Counted from the first letter of the stretch, positions 35,185 to 43,999 are shown. The stretch: DNA of 48,587 nucleotides from Rhodopseudomonas sp. AAP120 (GCF_001295845.1 NZ_LJIC01000064.1:1-48587), one strand, 5' to 3'. Notes: generated by a model from the letters alone, not told the origin. Program-made: numbers and translations.

Positions 35185-36297
35185 ATGACCGCAGCAGCGG
35201 CACCTCGTTCGTCCCGTGTTCGTGCCGTCCGGATCTGGCTGACGCTGGTGGCGACGCTGATCGCCGTGATGGTGCTGGTCGGCGGCGCAACGCGGCTCAC
35301 CGAATCCGGCCTGTCGATCGTCGAGTGGAAACCGATCACCGGCACGCTGCCGCCGCTCACCGACGCGCAGTGGCACGCTGCGTTCGACGGCTACAAGCAG
35401 ATCCCGCAGTATCGCGAACTCAACGCCGGCATGACGCTCGGCGAGTTCAAGACCATCTTCTGGTGGGAATGGAGTCACCGGCTGCTCGGCCGCGTGATCG
35501 GCATCGCCTATCTGTTGCCGTTCCTGTGGTTTTTGTGGCGCGGCGCGATCGGGCCGGAGTGGAAGCGGGCGCTGTGGGGCATCTTCGCGCTGGGCGCCCT
35601 GCAGGGCGCAGTCGGCTGGTGGATGGTCGCGTCCGGTCTTTCGCAGCGGACCGAAGTGTCGCAGGTGCGGCTCGCGATTCATTTGACGCTGGCGCTGATC
35701 ATCTACGCCTCGATCGTGTGGACGTTGCGCCGACTGTCGGATCGGCCGCCGGTGCTGGCGGCGGCGCGGCTGAAGATCACCGCGATCGCGCTGCTGGCGA
35801 TGACGCTGATCCAGTTGTTTCTCGGCGCGCTGGTCGCGGGCCTGCGCGCCGGCCGGGTATTCAACACCTGGCCGACCATCGACGGCGGGCTGATCCCGGC
35901 GGCGGAGCGGCTGTGGTTCGAGACGCCGTGGTGGAAGAACCTTTACGAAAACCATCTCACAGTGCAATTCGATCACCGCATGATGGCCTATGCGCTGTGG
36001 GCGCTGGCAGCCATGCACATGATCGATGCGCTGCAGGCGCGGGCAGGGGCCGCAGCACGCGGCGCAGCCCTGCTGTTCCTGGCACTCACGGCGCAGGCCG
36101 CGCTCGGCATCTTCACCGTGCTGTACGCCGTGCCGATCGACCTCGCCTTGGCGCATCAGGCGATGGCGCTGGTGGTGCTGACGCTGGCCGTGCTGCAGGC
36201 TGAACGGCTGACGGCGGCGCGTGAGGATCGAACCGCGCTCGATCGCAGCCCCACCGGGCGACTGGCGGTGCCGTCCGAGCCAATCCGATCGGCATAG
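35185..36297 (+). CDS. ctaA: Heme A synthase, COX15/CtaA family
   Basis: A 370-residue inner-membrane enzyme that oxidises the C8 methyl of heme O to heme A for cytochrome aa3 oxidase. Eight transmembrane helices in two halves. Conserved pieces are [32 protein letters not shown] (His of the E-x-x-H-R motif), [30 protein letters not shown] and ALAHQAMAL. His in these places are the expected heme ligands. ATG 35185 is chosen (the frame opens at 35137). It is next to the DUF2842 gene; no ctaB or oxidase subunit gene is in the window. Ends with a hydrophilic tail of about 30 residues. Confidence 0.94.
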   Translation: MTAAAAPRSSRVRAVRIWLTLVATLIAVMVLVGGATRLTESGLSIVEWKPITGTLPPLTDAQWHAAFDGYKQIPQYRELNAGMTLGEFKTIFWWEWSHRLLGRVIGIAYLLPFLWFLWRGAIGPEWKRALWGIFALGALQGAVGWWMVASGLSQRTEVSQVRLAIHLTLALIIYASIVWTLRRLSDRPPVLAAARLKITAIALLAMTLIQLFLGALVAGLRAGRVFNTWPTIDGGLIPAAERLWFETPWWKNLYENHLTVQFDHRMMAYALWALAAMHMIDALQARAGAAARGAALLFLALTAQAALGIFTVLYAVPIDLALAHQAMALVVLTLAVLQAERLTAAREDRTALDRSPTGRLAVPSEPIRSA

Positions 36298-36310
36298 TCG
36301 CTGCCGCGGA

Positions 36311-36988
36311 CTACGGCATCGGGCTTCTGTTCGGACGCGCAGGCTTTCGCGCACCGCCTCGCCGCGACGATGCGAATTCAGCAACGATACGGCTGCGAGC
36401 CGTTTTGGTGACGACGCCCAGCAGCAGCAGGCGGGTGGCCAAATGCATCTCCTGCGCGAAGCGCTTCCTGCTCCAGGTCATGGCCAGCCAAGCCTCGGTT
36501 GTTGAAGCCATGGCACGCAGCAGCACCTCGGTGAAGGCCTCATCGTCCACAACGCGCTCGATTTCGCCGGCGTCCACTGCGGCGCGCACCATCGCGCACC
36601 ACAATTGCTGCCCTTCGGCGAGCATCATCCCGCGCAGCTCGGCGGCGTGTTCGCCCTGCATGGCAGCGTAGAGACCGCGATAGAACGCCGGTTCTGCGCA
36701 ATAGTGTTTCACCACCAGATCGACCGCCGCCTCGAGCTGGGCGAGCGGCGAGCCCGGGGGGCGGGTGACGAGGCGGGCTTCGAACGCAGCGAACTCGTCA
36801 CGGACGACCAGCCGCAACAGATCGGCTTTTGTGCCGACGAGATTGTAGGGCGTCGCCGGGCTTACTCCCGCACGCTTGGCGAGCTGAATCATCGAAAAGC
36901 CGGCGCCGCCGGCTTCGCGGATCAGGGCGTGCGCGGCTGTTACCAAGCCGCGCCGCCGGGATTCCAAAGTGCTCGTCGATAGCGTCAT
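36311..36988 (-). CDS. TetR-family regulator of the ThDP enzyme/SDR divergon
   Basis: A 225-residue TetR protein: N-terminal helix-turn-helix (residues about 12-58, FSMIQLAKRAGVSPATPYNLVGTKADLL), then an all-helical ligand domain. It ends in a basic tail (SSRRGGARKPARPNRSP). The start codon is one base after the stop of the ThDP-enzyme gene (TGA at 36990-36992, ATG at 36986-36988), so the two are co-transcribed, and the regulator is last in the operon. The operator is probably the 18-bp palindrome at 38766-38783 upstream of the ThDP gene. Confidence 0.9.
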   Translation of the reverse strand: MTLSTSTLESRRRGLVTAAHALIREAGGAGFSMIQLAKRAGVSPATPYNLVGTKADLLRLVVRDEFAAFEARLVTRPPGSPLAQLEAAVDLVVKHYCAEPAFYRGLYAAMQGEHAAELRGMMLAEGQQLWCAMVRAAVDAGEIERVVDDEAFTEVLLRAMASTTEAWLAMTWSRKRFAQEMHLATRLLLLGVVTKTARSRIVAEFASSRRGGARKPARPNRSPMP

Positions 36989-36989
36989 C

Positions 36990-38729
36990 TCATGCCGTGT
37001 CTGCAGGGATGTTCTCGTAATAGGGGATCAACACGTCGTTGCTGCCTTCCTGAACCTGACCGAGCATCGCCACCGTGACGGGATGGACTACGTCGGCATC
37101 CGTCATCACCTCAACAAAGGCCGGGCCGCCACTGGCGAAGGCGCGCTCCAGCGCCGGCGCGAGGTCGGCAAAGCGGGTCACACGCTCGGCGTGGCAGCCG
37201 AAGGCCCGGGCGATGTTGGCAAAGTGCGTCCCGCCCAGTTTCGAGATCACATGATAGTTGCTGCCGAACATGATTTGCTGCCCGTGGATCGACATTCCCC
37301 AGACTTCATTGTTGAGAACCACGGTGACGATCGGCAGACGATGCCGGACCATGGTGTCGAGTTCCTGAAGGTGGAATCCCAATGCGCCGTCGCCGGTCAG
37401 GTGGATCACCCGGCGTTCCGGGGCAGCCAGTTGGGCGCCGATCGCGAACCCCGGTCCGATTCCCAGGCAGCCGAGATAGCCGTGACTGAGCAGCGCGCCC
37501 GGCCGGTCGACGACCGCGGCGGCTGCGCCCCACGACGCCGCTTCACCGCCATCGAAGACGTAGCTTGCCTCCGGTCCAGCCGCCTCAGCCACGGCGCGGG
37601 CCGCGTGATACGGATGGATGCCTCGGGTCGTTTCCCGTTCGGGAAACATCGTCGCGAACAGCCCGGTTGCTGAGACAGCCTTGGCCCGCCAAGCCTCCAT
37701 CTCCCGGAACTCGCCGTCTTTCAGAACTGCGTCGAGCGCGCGCGTCGCCTCGGTGCAGTCCGCCAGGATGGCGAGATCGACGTCGCGGATCCGGCCGATC
37801 TCGGCCGCATCGCCATGGATCTGCACCAGGGTTGCATCATGCGGCACCAGTGCGCCCGAACGTCCGCCGAGCAGCAGGCCGAGCTTGCCGCCCAGCAGGA
37901 TGACGAGGTCCGGCCGATCGATTCCGAGCATCGGCAACACGGCGAGGTTGCCCGCCGCACCGCCATTGCAGCGGTGGCCCGGCGGCAGGATGCCGGCCGC
38001 CAGCGACTTGGTGAAGACTGGCAGAGGCACCCTAGCACACAGCGCTCGCAGCGCCTCCGCCGTTTCACGATTGGCAGCGCCATTGCCGGCGATCAGCACA
38101 GGGCGCTTGGCCGCCTGCAACAGTTCAACTAATCGCGCGACCTCAGCGGGGGCAGGCGCGGGGTGCGGATTGACGCCGACACCGGCCGGAGGAGTGGCCC
38201 GGGCAGCAGCGACGCTCATGTGCAGCACGTCGATCGGCACCTCGAGCAGTACGGCGCCCCGCGGCAACGTCATCGCCTTGCGGATCGCCATCGCGGTGAG
38301 ATCGGCGATCCGCTCGGTGCTCGGAATCGAGAACGCCCATTTCACCGCCGGCCGGGCCATCGCGACCTGATCGATCCCGCCCTGGAGCGGGTTGGTTTCG
38401 ATCTCGCGTAGCGGCGGCGCACCGACGATGAACAGCACCGGTGAGCCATCGAGCTGTGCATTGGTCACCGCCGAGAGCACGTTGGTGAAGCCGGGCCCGG
38501 CCGTGACGATGCACACTCCGAGCTTGCCGGTCGCACGCGCATACGCATCGGCAGCGTGGCCCGCCGACGACTCGTGACGGAAATCGATCAGGGCAATCTC
38601 TTCTTCGATACACCCTTTGAGCAACGCTTCGAGATGTCCGCCGTGCAGCGCAAACGCCTGGCTTACACCGGCGGCCTTCAGCGTCTTCGCCAGCAATTGT
38701 CCGCCGACCAGGCGATCCTGTTCTGCCAT
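36990..38729 (-). CDS. ThDP-dependent enzyme, benzaldehyde-lyase/acetolactate-synthase-like
   Basis: A 579-residue thiamine diphosphate enzyme. Pyrimidine domain: FALHGGHLEALL and the conserved Glu in FRHESSAGHAADAYAR. PP domain: HLTGDGALGFHLQELD ... NNEVWG, the Mg/ThDP motif. The sequence follows Pseudomonas fluorescens benzaldehyde lyase (from memory) more than acetolactate synthase: LHG(A/G)H with its catalytic His, RHE, ETN-LQ-GIDQVAMA, and SHGYLG near the PP domain. It may cleave or form acyloins. ATG 38729 has AGGA upstream. It is divergent from an SDR that could oxidise or reduce an acyloin, and precedes a TetR regulator. The substrate is not determined. Confidence 0.88.
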   Translation of the reverse strand: MAEQDRLVGGQLLAKTLKAAGVSQAFALHGGHLEALLKGCIEEEIALIDFRHESSAGHAADAYARATGKLGVCIVTAGPGFTNVLSAVTNAQLDGSPVLFIVGAPPLREIETNPLQGGIDQVAMARPAVKWAFSIPSTERIADLTAMAIRKAMTLPRGAVLLEVPIDVLHMSVAAARATPPAGVGVNPHPAPAPAEVARLVELLQAAKRPVLIAGNGAANRETAEALRALCARVPLPVFTKSLAAGILPPGHRCNGGAAGNLAVLPMLGIDRPDLVILLGGKLGLLLGGRSGALVPHDATLVQIHGDAAEIGRIRDVDLAILADCTEATRALDAVLKDGEFREMEAWRAKAVSATGLFATMFPERETTRGIHPYHAARAVAEAAGPEASYVFDGGEAASWGAAAAVVDRPGALLSHGYLGCLGIGPGFAIGAQLAAPERRVIHLTGDGALGFHLQELDTMVRHRLPIVTVVLNNEVWGMSIHGQQIMFGSNYHVISKLGGTHFANIARAFGCHAERVTRFADLAPALERAFASGGPAFVEVMTDADVVHPVTVAMLGQVQEGSNDVLIPYYENIPADTA

Positions 38730-38765
38730 CTCATTCCTCCCTGTTGCAGCGTCTGCCGCGCTGTT

Positions 38766-38783
38766 ATTATAGTGCGCTATAAT
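38766..38783. promoter_or_regulatory. 18-bp palindromic operator in the divergent promoter
   Basis: ATTATAG-TGCG-CTATAAT: perfect 7-bp arms around four bases, in the 83-base region between the ThDP enzyme gene (minus) and the SDR gene (plus). The TATAAT-like arms probably include the -10 elements of both promoters, so a bound TetR dimer would block both. It is far more AT-rich than the surroundings. Confidence 0.75.
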
Positions 38784-38812
38784 TATAAGCATCGAACGGG
38801 GAGGACAAGAGG

Positions 38813-39628
38813 ATGATTGAGCGCACCCGCTTTGGCGGCAAAGTCGCGGTGATCACAGGCGGAGCGTCCGGAATCGGCGCGGCGACCGCACGGCTGCTTC
38901 ACGCCGAAGGCGCGAGCGTGGTGATCGGCGATCTCGACGCAGCGGCCGGCAACGCACTGGTGACCGAACTCGGGGTCGAACACACGCGGTTCATCATCAC
39001 CGACGTGTCCGATTTCGCATCGGTGACAGCGCTGATCGACGGTGCGGTAGCGGCGTTCGGCCGGATCGACGTGCTGGTCAACAACGCCGGGATTGGCAGC
39101 CTGTCGTCGATCGGCGCATTGCCGGTCGAGGATTGGAAGAAGGTGCTCGCGATCAACCTCGACGGCGTGTTCTTCGGCTGCAAGGCCGTGTTGCCGGAGA
39201 TGGTGGCGCAGCGAGCAGGTGCGATCGTCAACACCGCCTCAGCCTCCGGCCTCGCTGCTGATTTTGGATTCGCGGCCTACAATGCCGCCAAGGCCGGCGT
39301 CATCAATTTCACCCGCACCGCAGCCATCGACCATGCCCGCGATGGGGTGCGGATCAATGCGGTCTGCCCCGGTCCGGTCGACACGCCGATCCTGGCCGCA
39401 ATTCAGGGCATCCCCGGTCTGCGGGCCGATTGGGAAGATCGGGTGCCGATCGGCCGGTTCGCGACCCCTGCGGAGATCGCGCAAGTCATCGCCTTCCTGG
39501 CCTCCGATGCAGCGTCGTATGTCACCGGCATTGCCATGCCGGTCGATGGCGGACTGACCGCGCATACCGGACAACCCAATCTGCCCCGGGTGATGAGCGT
39601 CTTGGCGAGTGCAGAGCCGTCATCCTGA
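38813..39628 (+). CDS. Short-chain dehydrogenase/reductase paired with the ThDP enzyme
   Basis: A 271-residue classical SDR. Residues about 14-22 are TGGASGIGA, NNAGIGS at about 90, Ser in NTASASG and Tyr-x-x-x-Lys in AAYNAAKAG, and the PGPVDTPI loop. Such enzymes oxidise or reduce hydroxy or keto groups with NAD(P). The preceding ThDP enzyme makes or breaks alpha-hydroxyketones, so this could be an acyloin or diketone dehydrogenase; that is inference from context. ATG 38813 follows GGGGAGGACAAGAGG. The last codons (EPSS and stop) lie inside a degenerate copy of repeat A at 39619-39660, so the gene end may have been altered by repeat insertion. Confidence 0.88.
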   Translation: MIERTRFGGKVAVITGGASGIGAATARLLHAEGASVVIGDLDAAAGNALVTELGVEHTRFIITDVSDFASVTALIDGAVAAFGRIDVLVNNAGIGSLSSIGALPVEDWKKVLAINLDGVFFGCKAVLPEMVAQRAGAIVNTASASGLAADFGFAAYNAAKAGVINFTRTAAIDHARDGVRINAVCPGPVDTPILAAIQGIPGLRADWEDRVPIGRFATPAEIAQVIAFLASDAASYVTGIAMPVDGGLTAHTGQPNLPRVMSVLASAEPSS

Positions 39629-39660
39629 GACGCGGGCAGAGCGCGCCTCAAAGGATGCGG
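39619..39660. repeat. Degenerate copy of repeat family A
   Basis: GTCATCCTGAG (39619-39629), then GCGGGCAGAGCGCGC and CTCAAAGGATG, imperfectly matching the first half of repeats at 5575 and 39737. It overlaps the stop codon of the SDR gene and supplies its last codons. Confidence 0.5.
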
Positions 39661-39736
39661 CCGAGATGCCGATCGGCTGCTAAAGCGCTTCATCGATTGA
39701 TTGAAGCGCTAACGTCCTTTCCACATTGCACTGAGC

Positions 39737-39841
39737 CCTCATCCTGAGGAACCCGGCGAAGCCGGGCGTCTCGAAGGATGGGCAACGCATCCCATGAGGC
39801 CCATGGTTCGAGACGGCGCTTCGCGCCTCCTCACCATGAGG
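39737..39841. repeat. Interspersed palindromic repeat, family A, copy 2
   Basis: Begins CCTCATCCTGAGG, has CCCGGC-GAA-GCCGGG, and ends CTCACCATGAGG, almost identical to copy 1 at 5575-5680 apart from the middle. It lies in the 272-base gap between the SDR gene and the TMEM175-like gene, which otherwise contains only the degenerate copy. Confidence 0.85.
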
Positions 39842-39900
39842 TTGAATGTGTGGCAGCCGTCCCGATCGCTACCCCTAATTCCGTCAAGAACTGAAACGCT

Positions 39901-40473
39901 CTAGCGCCGTTTCTCGATCCAGGCGCTGAGCACCGGCGAGAGGAATGCGATCGGCCAGATGAACACTGGCCAGTGCGGATTGACCAGACACGCCAGCAGC
40001 GCCGCGACGAACACGGTCAGCGACCCCGCCGGCGTGATGAAGCTCGGCCAGTCCTGCTTCCGGCCGATGGCGATCGCCCACAAGGTAGTGTTGAACAGCG
40101 CGATCAGCAGCAGGTTGACGGCATAAAGCGTGGTGACATTGGGCGAGCCATAGTTGTTGCCGTACAGCCCGCAAGTCACCGGCAGCAGGATCACCGACAG
40201 CAGGAACAGCAGGTTGAGCAAGACTTCGCTGCGGCCGGTGTCGGTGGCATAGGCCAGCCGGCGCTGGTGGCTGTACCAGAACATGCCGGCAACGATGAAG
40301 CTGAGCAGCAGCGTCGACAGGAACGCGCCGTAGAGATGCCAGATCTCGCGCCACTGCGGATCGGCGCTGGCGAATTTCTCACGCGGCGCTTGGTAGGCGA
40401 GCAGCGTCATCGCAACACCGAACACGGTGTTGCTGAGCTGCTCGAGCCGCCGCGATTCGAAATGGCCGTTCAT
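39901..40473 (-). CDS. TMEM175-like (DUF1211) membrane protein, putative K+ channel
   Basis: A 190-residue protein with about six membrane helices. The N-terminus RRLEQLSNTVFGVAMTLLAY fits the DUF1211/TMEM175 motif R-x-x-x-F-S-D-x-x-F-A-(I/V)-x-x-T-L-L, in which the usual FSD reads LSN here. The WYSHQRRLAY stretch after helix 3 is also typical of the family. Prokaryotic TMEM175 proteins form tetrameric K+-permeable channels. The Asp to Asn change in TM1 is a departure from the family signature whose effect is unknown. It is on the minus strand 27 bases after metY. Confidence 0.75.
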   Translation of the reverse strand: MNGHFESRRLEQLSNTVFGVAMTLLAYQAPREKFASADPQWREIWHLYGAFLSTLLLSFIVAGMFWYSHQRRLAYATDTGRSEVLLNLLFLLSVILLPVTCGLYGNNYGSPNVTTLYAVNLLLIALFNTTLWAIAIGRKQDWPSFITPAGSLTVFVAALLACLVNPHWPVFIWPIAFLSPVLSAWIEKRR

Positions 40474-40500
40474 CGCCGATCCCCAGACGGCGGCGCTGGT

Positions 40501-41781
40501 TCAGCCGCCGAGCGCCTCGTCGAGATCGGCGATCAGGTCTTCCTTGTCCTCGATGCCGATCGAGACGCGGACCATATCGGGCGCGGCACCGGCCGCCGTC
40601 TTCTGTGCGTCGTCGAGCTGGCTGTGCGTGGTCGAAGCCGGATGAATGATCAGCGAGCGGGTGTCGCCGACATTCGCCAGATGTGAAAACAGCTTGAGGT
40701 TGGACACCAGATCGACGCCGGCCTGGTAGCCGCCCTTGAGGCTGAAGGTGAACACCGCGCCGGCGCCCTTCGGCGCGTATTTGCGGGCGAGGGCGCTGTA
40801 CTTGCTCGATGCTAGGCCCGAGTAGTTCACTGCCGACACCGCCTTGTGGGTGGACAGGAATTCGGCGATCGCCTTGGCGTTTTCGCAATGCTTTTGCATC
40901 CGCAGCGGCAGCGTCTCGATGCCGGTCAGCAGCAGGAAGGCGTTGAACGGCGACAGCGCCGGGCCGAGGTCGCGCAGGCCGAGCACGCGGCAGGCGATCG
41001 CGAAGGCAAAGTTGCCGAACGTCTCCTGAATCTTCAGGCCGTGGTATTCAGGACGCGGCTCGCTCAGCATCGGATATTTGCCGTCCTTCGACCAGTCGAA
41101 GGTGCCGGCATCGACGATGATGCCGCCGAGCGAATTGCCGTGGCCGCCGAGAAACTTGGTCAGCGAATGCACCACGATGTCGGCGCCGTGGTCGATCGGG
41201 CGGATGAGGTAGGGGGTCGCCAGCGTGTTGTCGACGATCAGCGGCACATGGGCGTTGCGCGCCACTTCGGCGATCGCCTCGATGTCGGTGATACTGCCGG
41301 CCGGGTTGGCGATCGACTCGATGAAGATTGCCTTGGTCTTCGGGCTGACGGCGCGCTGGAAGCTCGGCAGATCGTCCGGATCGGCCCACACCACGTTCCA
41401 GCCGAAGCTCTTGAAGGCGTGGGTGAACTGGTTGATCGAACCGCCATAGAGTTTTCGCGCCGCGATGAATTCGTCGCCGGGCTGCAACAGCTGCTGCAGC
41501 GCGACGAGCTGCGCCGCGTGCCCTGACGCCGTCGCAAGTGCCGCAGTGCCGCCTTCCAGTGCCGCAACACGTTCTTCAAGGACCGCCGTCGTCGGATTGG
41601 TGATACGGGTGTAGATGTTGCCGAACGCCTGCAGTCCGAACAGCGATGCGGCGTGGTCGGCGTCGTTGAAGACGAAGGACGTGGTCTGATAGATCGGCGT
41701 CGCCCGCGCCCCGGTGGTGGGATCCGGCTGCGCGCCTGCGTGAATCGCAAGCGTGGCAAATCCCGGGCTGCGTTCGGTCAT
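40501..41781 (-). CDS. metY: O-acetylhomoserine sulfhydrylase/aminocarboxypropyltransferase
   Basis: A 426-residue PLP enzyme of the Cys/Met metabolism family that makes homocysteine from O-acetylhomoserine and sulfide (or methionine from methanethiol). It has the start [54 protein letters not shown], the PLP-binding Asp in [11 protein letters not shown] and the Schiff-base Lys in [11 protein letters not shown], and the family end [17 protein letters not shown]. Length fits MetY rather than the 380-400-residue gamma-synthases. ATG 41781 follows GGAGGGATCGACC. It lies 91 bases after the CoA-binding protein gene; no SAM-II riboswitch is visible in that gap. Confidence 0.9.
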   Translation of the reverse strand: MTERSPGFATLAIHAGAQPDPTTGARATPIYQTTSFVFNDADHAASLFGLQAFGNIYTRITNPTTAVLEERVAALEGGTAALATASGHAAQLVALQQLLQPGDEFIAARKLYGGSINQFTHAFKSFGWNVVWADPDDLPSFQRAVSPKTKAIFIESIANPAGSITDIEAIAEVARNAHVPLIVDNTLATPYLIRPIDHGADIVVHSLTKFLGGHGNSLGGIIVDAGTFDWSKDGKYPMLSEPRPEYHGLKIQETFGNFAFAIACRVLGLRDLGPALSPFNAFLLLTGIETLPLRMQKHCENAKAIAEFLSTHKAVSAVNYSGLASSKYSALARKYAPKGAGAVFTFSLKGGYQAGVDLVSNLKLFSHLANVGDTRSLIIHPASTTHSQLDDAQKTAAGAAPDMVRVSIGIEDKEDLIADLDEALGG

Positions 41782-41872
41782 GGTCGATCCCTCCGTCGAT
41801 TGAACTGCTGGTTTCGCGCTATCTGAGCGCAACCCGGCGCAAGGTCAAGCGAAGGTCGGCGGCACCGCTCCG

Positions 41873-42457
41873 TCAGTTGCCGTCGCCGCGCTCGCGCACG
41901 GCGCGATCGGAAGCGACCGTATCGGCGCCGGCCAGGCTGGTCCGATCCAGCGACAGCCGCATGCCCTTGATCGGAGCGGGGGCGCGCTTGGAGCTCAACG
42001 TCCGCGAATTGACGCCCATCCACGAGATCTCCGACGTCAGCCGGCCGTATTCGATCTTCGGGCAGCGATTCATCACCACCTTGAGCCCGGCGGCCTCTGC
42101 CAGCGCCGCGGCTTCGTCGTTGCGGATGCCGAGCTGCATCCAGATCACCTTCGGCGGCGGCGACAGCGCCAGCGCGTCTTCGACGATCGGCATCACATGC
42201 GCGGAAGCGCGGAAGATGTCGACCATATCGACCGGCCGGTCGATGTCGCGCAGGCTGGCGACGAACGGTTTACCGAGCAGTGACTTGCCGACCTGGCCCG
42301 GGTTGATCGGAATCATGTCGTAACCGCGTTCGGCCAGATATTTGAACGCGAAGTAGCTCGGCCGCACGTTCTGCGGCGATGCCCCGACCATCGCGATCGT
42401 CTTCACGCCATTGAGGATCTGGCGGATGTAGTTATCGGGGTAGCTGTCGTGGTTCAT
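41873..42457 (-). CDS. CoA-binding (Rossmann) domain protein
   Basis: A 194-residue protein with the succinyl-CoA-synthetase-like CoA-binding fold: TIAMVGASPQNVRPSYFAFKYLAERGYDMIPINP (the Gly-rich loop), then VDMVDIFRASAHVMPIVEDALAL and KVIWMQLGIRNDEAAALAEAAGLKVVMNRCPKIEY. This resembles YccU/YneT-type CoA-binding proteins, whose role is not established. A basic C-terminal tail of about 45 residues (LSSKRAPAPIKGMRL) extends beyond the domain. It likely forms an operon with metY downstream, an association that also occurs in related genomes as I recall. ATG 42457 is preferred over the TTG two codons upstream. Confidence 0.85.
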   Translation of the reverse strand: MNHDSYPDNYIRQILNGVKTIAMVGASPQNVRPSYFAFKYLAERGYDMIPINPGQVGKSLLGKPFVASLRDIDRPVDMVDIFRASAHVMPIVEDALALSPPPKVIWMQLGIRNDEAAALAEAAGLKVVMNRCPKIEYGRLTSEISWMGVNSRTLSSKRAPAPIKGMRLSLDRTSLAGADTVASDRAVRERGDGN

Positions 42458-42469
42458 TTTCAATCAGCC

Positions 42470-42585
42470 GTCATTGCGAGGATTACTCGGATCGCCGCTT
42501 CGCGGCGTCCGAGCACGGGCTCCGCGACGAAGCAATCCAGCTTCCGGTGCGTGGCCCTGGATTGCTTCGCTTCGCTCGCAATGAC
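42470..42585. repeat. Nested inverted repeat, family C (GTCATTGCGAG)
   Basis: Outer arms GTCATTGCGAG (42470-42480) and CTCGCAATGAC (42575-42585); inner arms CGAAGCAATCCAG (42528-42540) and CTGGATTGCTTCG (42557-42569). It lies between the CoA-binding gene and the crotonase gene. Such GTCATTGCGAGCGAAGC elements recur in many alphaproteobacterial genomes. Confidence 0.8.
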
Positions 42586-42606
42586 GGGGCAAGGTGAGGG
42601 CGCTGT

Positions 42607-43434
42607 TCAGCGATCCTTCCACTCCGGCTCGCGCTTCTCGAGAAACGCGCAGATGCCTTCTTCCGCATCCTGAGCCATCATGTTCTCGGTCATCACCTGC
42701 GCGGCGTAGTGATAGGCGTCGGCGAGGCTGAGTTCGGCCTGTTTGTAGAACGCTTCCTTGCCGACCTTGATGGTGTGCGACGATTTGCGGGCGATGCGCT
42801 GCGCCAGCGCGATCGCGGCGTCGCGCTCGGTGCCATGCGGTACCACGCTGTTGATCAGGCCGATGGCACGGGCCTCGTCTGCGGGGACAGGCTCCCCAGT
42901 CAGCAGCATGTGCATCGCCTGCTTGCGCGGCACGTTGCGCGAGAGGGCGACCATCGGGGTCGAGCAGAACAGCCCGATATCGACGCCCGGCGTCGCGAAG
43001 CTGGCTTGGTCGGAGGCGACCGCGAGATCACAGCTTGCCACCAGCTGACAGCCGGCGGCGGTCGCGATGCCTTGCACGGCCGCGATCACCGGCTTCGGCA
43101 GCAGCACGATCGCCTGCATCATCGCGCTGCACGCCGTCATGATCCGGCTGAAGCTGGCGCGGCCGCGGTCGGCATCATTGCGGTGCGCGGTCAGTTCTTT
43201 CAGATCGTGCCCGGCGCAAAAGGCCGGGCCATTGGCAGCGATCACCACGGCGCGGACACCATCGTCGCGTGCGATCAGATCCAGCGCGGCCTGCAGATCG
43301 GTGATCAGTTCGAGGGACAGGCTGTTGCGTGCGACGGGGCGATTCAGCGTCAGCATCGCGACACCGCCGTCGATGGTTTCGCGCAGCAGGATCGGCGACG
43401 ACGCGGTCGCCGCGATGACGGGCAGGGCTGTCAT
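42607..43434 (-). CDS. Enoyl-CoA hydratase/isomerase family protein (ECHDC3-like)
   Basis: A 275-residue crotonase-fold protein. The oxyanion-hole segment FCAGHDLKEL and the conserved KPVIAAVQGIATAAGCQLVASCDLAVAS are present. In true hydratases the two catalytic Glu follow in GGGxEL and in PExxLGL. Here they are Gln (GCQLVA) and Gly (ATPGVDIGLF), as I recall for ECHDC3-type proteins, so hydration of enoyl-CoA is unlikely. The TPGVDIGLFCSTPMVALSRNVPRKQAM stretch is typical of that group. The role is not known. The neighbouring repeat C sits 21 bases beyond the stop codon, and a PaaI-type thioesterase is divergent from it. Confidence 0.85.
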   Translation of the reverse strand: MTALPVIAATASSPILLRETIDGGVAMLTLNRPVARNSLSLELITDLQAALDLIARDDGVRAVVIAANGPAFCAGHDLKELTAHRNDADRGRASFSRIMTACSAMMQAIVLLPKPVIAAVQGIATAAGCQLVASCDLAVASDQASFATPGVDIGLFCSTPMVALSRNVPRKQAMHMLLTGEPVPADEARAIGLINSVVPHGTERDAAIALAQRIARKSSHTIKVGKEAFYKQAELSLADAYHYAAQVMTENMMAQDAEEGICAFLEKREPEWKDR

Positions 43435-43522
43435 GAAATCATCCGAGAAGGAATCCAGCGCTGGGAACGGACGTCACCTTATTGTAACAAACCCGTCGAA
43501 GCGAGAGCAGGGCGGGAACGAC

Positions 43523-43951
43523 ATGACACATGCGAGAATGAGCGTAGCCGAACTCGAGACATTTTTGAATCGCGAGTTCCCGCAGGCCTTCAGCCACGGC
43601 GACATTTCGATCGAATCCGCCGACGGTCGCACGTCTCTGTTACGGCAGCGCTACAGCGACCGCATGTTGCGGCCCGGCGGAACCGTGTCTGGGCCGACGC
43701 TGATGGCGCTGGCGGACTTCGCCATGTACGTGGTGCTGTTGTCGGCGATCGGCCCGGTCGCGCTTGCCGTCACCACCAATCTCAACATCAATTTCCTGCG
43801 TAAGGGGCAGCCCGGTCAGGACGTCGTCGCGGTGGCGCGGCTGCTGAAGCTTGGCAAGCGGCTGGCGGTCGGCGAGGTCTCGCTGCTGTCCGGCACATCG
43901 CCCGATCCGATCGCCCATGTGACATCGACCTATTCCATTCCAATGACTTGA
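43523..43951 (+). CDS. PaaI-type (hotdog-fold) thioesterase
   Basis: A 142-residue acyl-CoA thioesterase homologue. The segment [31 protein letters not shown] is the hotdog central helix with the G-G-x-x-x-x-P-x-L-M-x-L-A-D pattern; [15 protein letters not shown] and [22 protein letters not shown] are the following strands. The acid that serves as base in PaaI is likely the Asp in LADFAM. The next gene upstream, an ECHDC3-like crotonase, is divergent; a link to acyl-CoA processing is plausible. ATG 43523 is preceded by GGGAA; ATG 43538 is a second option. Frame is open far upstream but overlaps the crotonase antisense. Confidence 0.85.
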   Translation: MTHARMSVAELETFLNREFPQAFSHGDISIESADGRTSLLRQRYSDRMLRPGGTVSGPTLMALADFAMYVVLLSAIGPVALAVTTNLNINFLRKGQPGQDVVAVARLLKLGKRLAVGEVSLLSGTSPDPIAHVTSTYSIPMT

Positions 43952-43968
43952 TCTTTTCGATGGTATTA

Positions 43969-43999
43969 TTGCACCGTATTTACAAGTGGCTGATATATA
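43969..43999 (+). promoter_or_regulatory. Candidate promoter upstream of rplM
   Basis: TTGCAC (43969-43974) with TATATA at 43994-43999 (19-base spacing) or GATATA at 43992 (17-base spacing), in an AT-rich stretch that is rare in this genome. It lies 108 bases before rplM, giving a long untranslated leader. No known ribosomal leader structure was identified. Confidence 0.35.

Noticed and set aside
41782-41872. Possible SAM-II riboswitch upstream of metY
   Set aside because: These are common before methionine genes in alphaproteobacteria, but the 91-base gap shows no SAM-II consensus core and is too short for one plus a ribosome-binding region.
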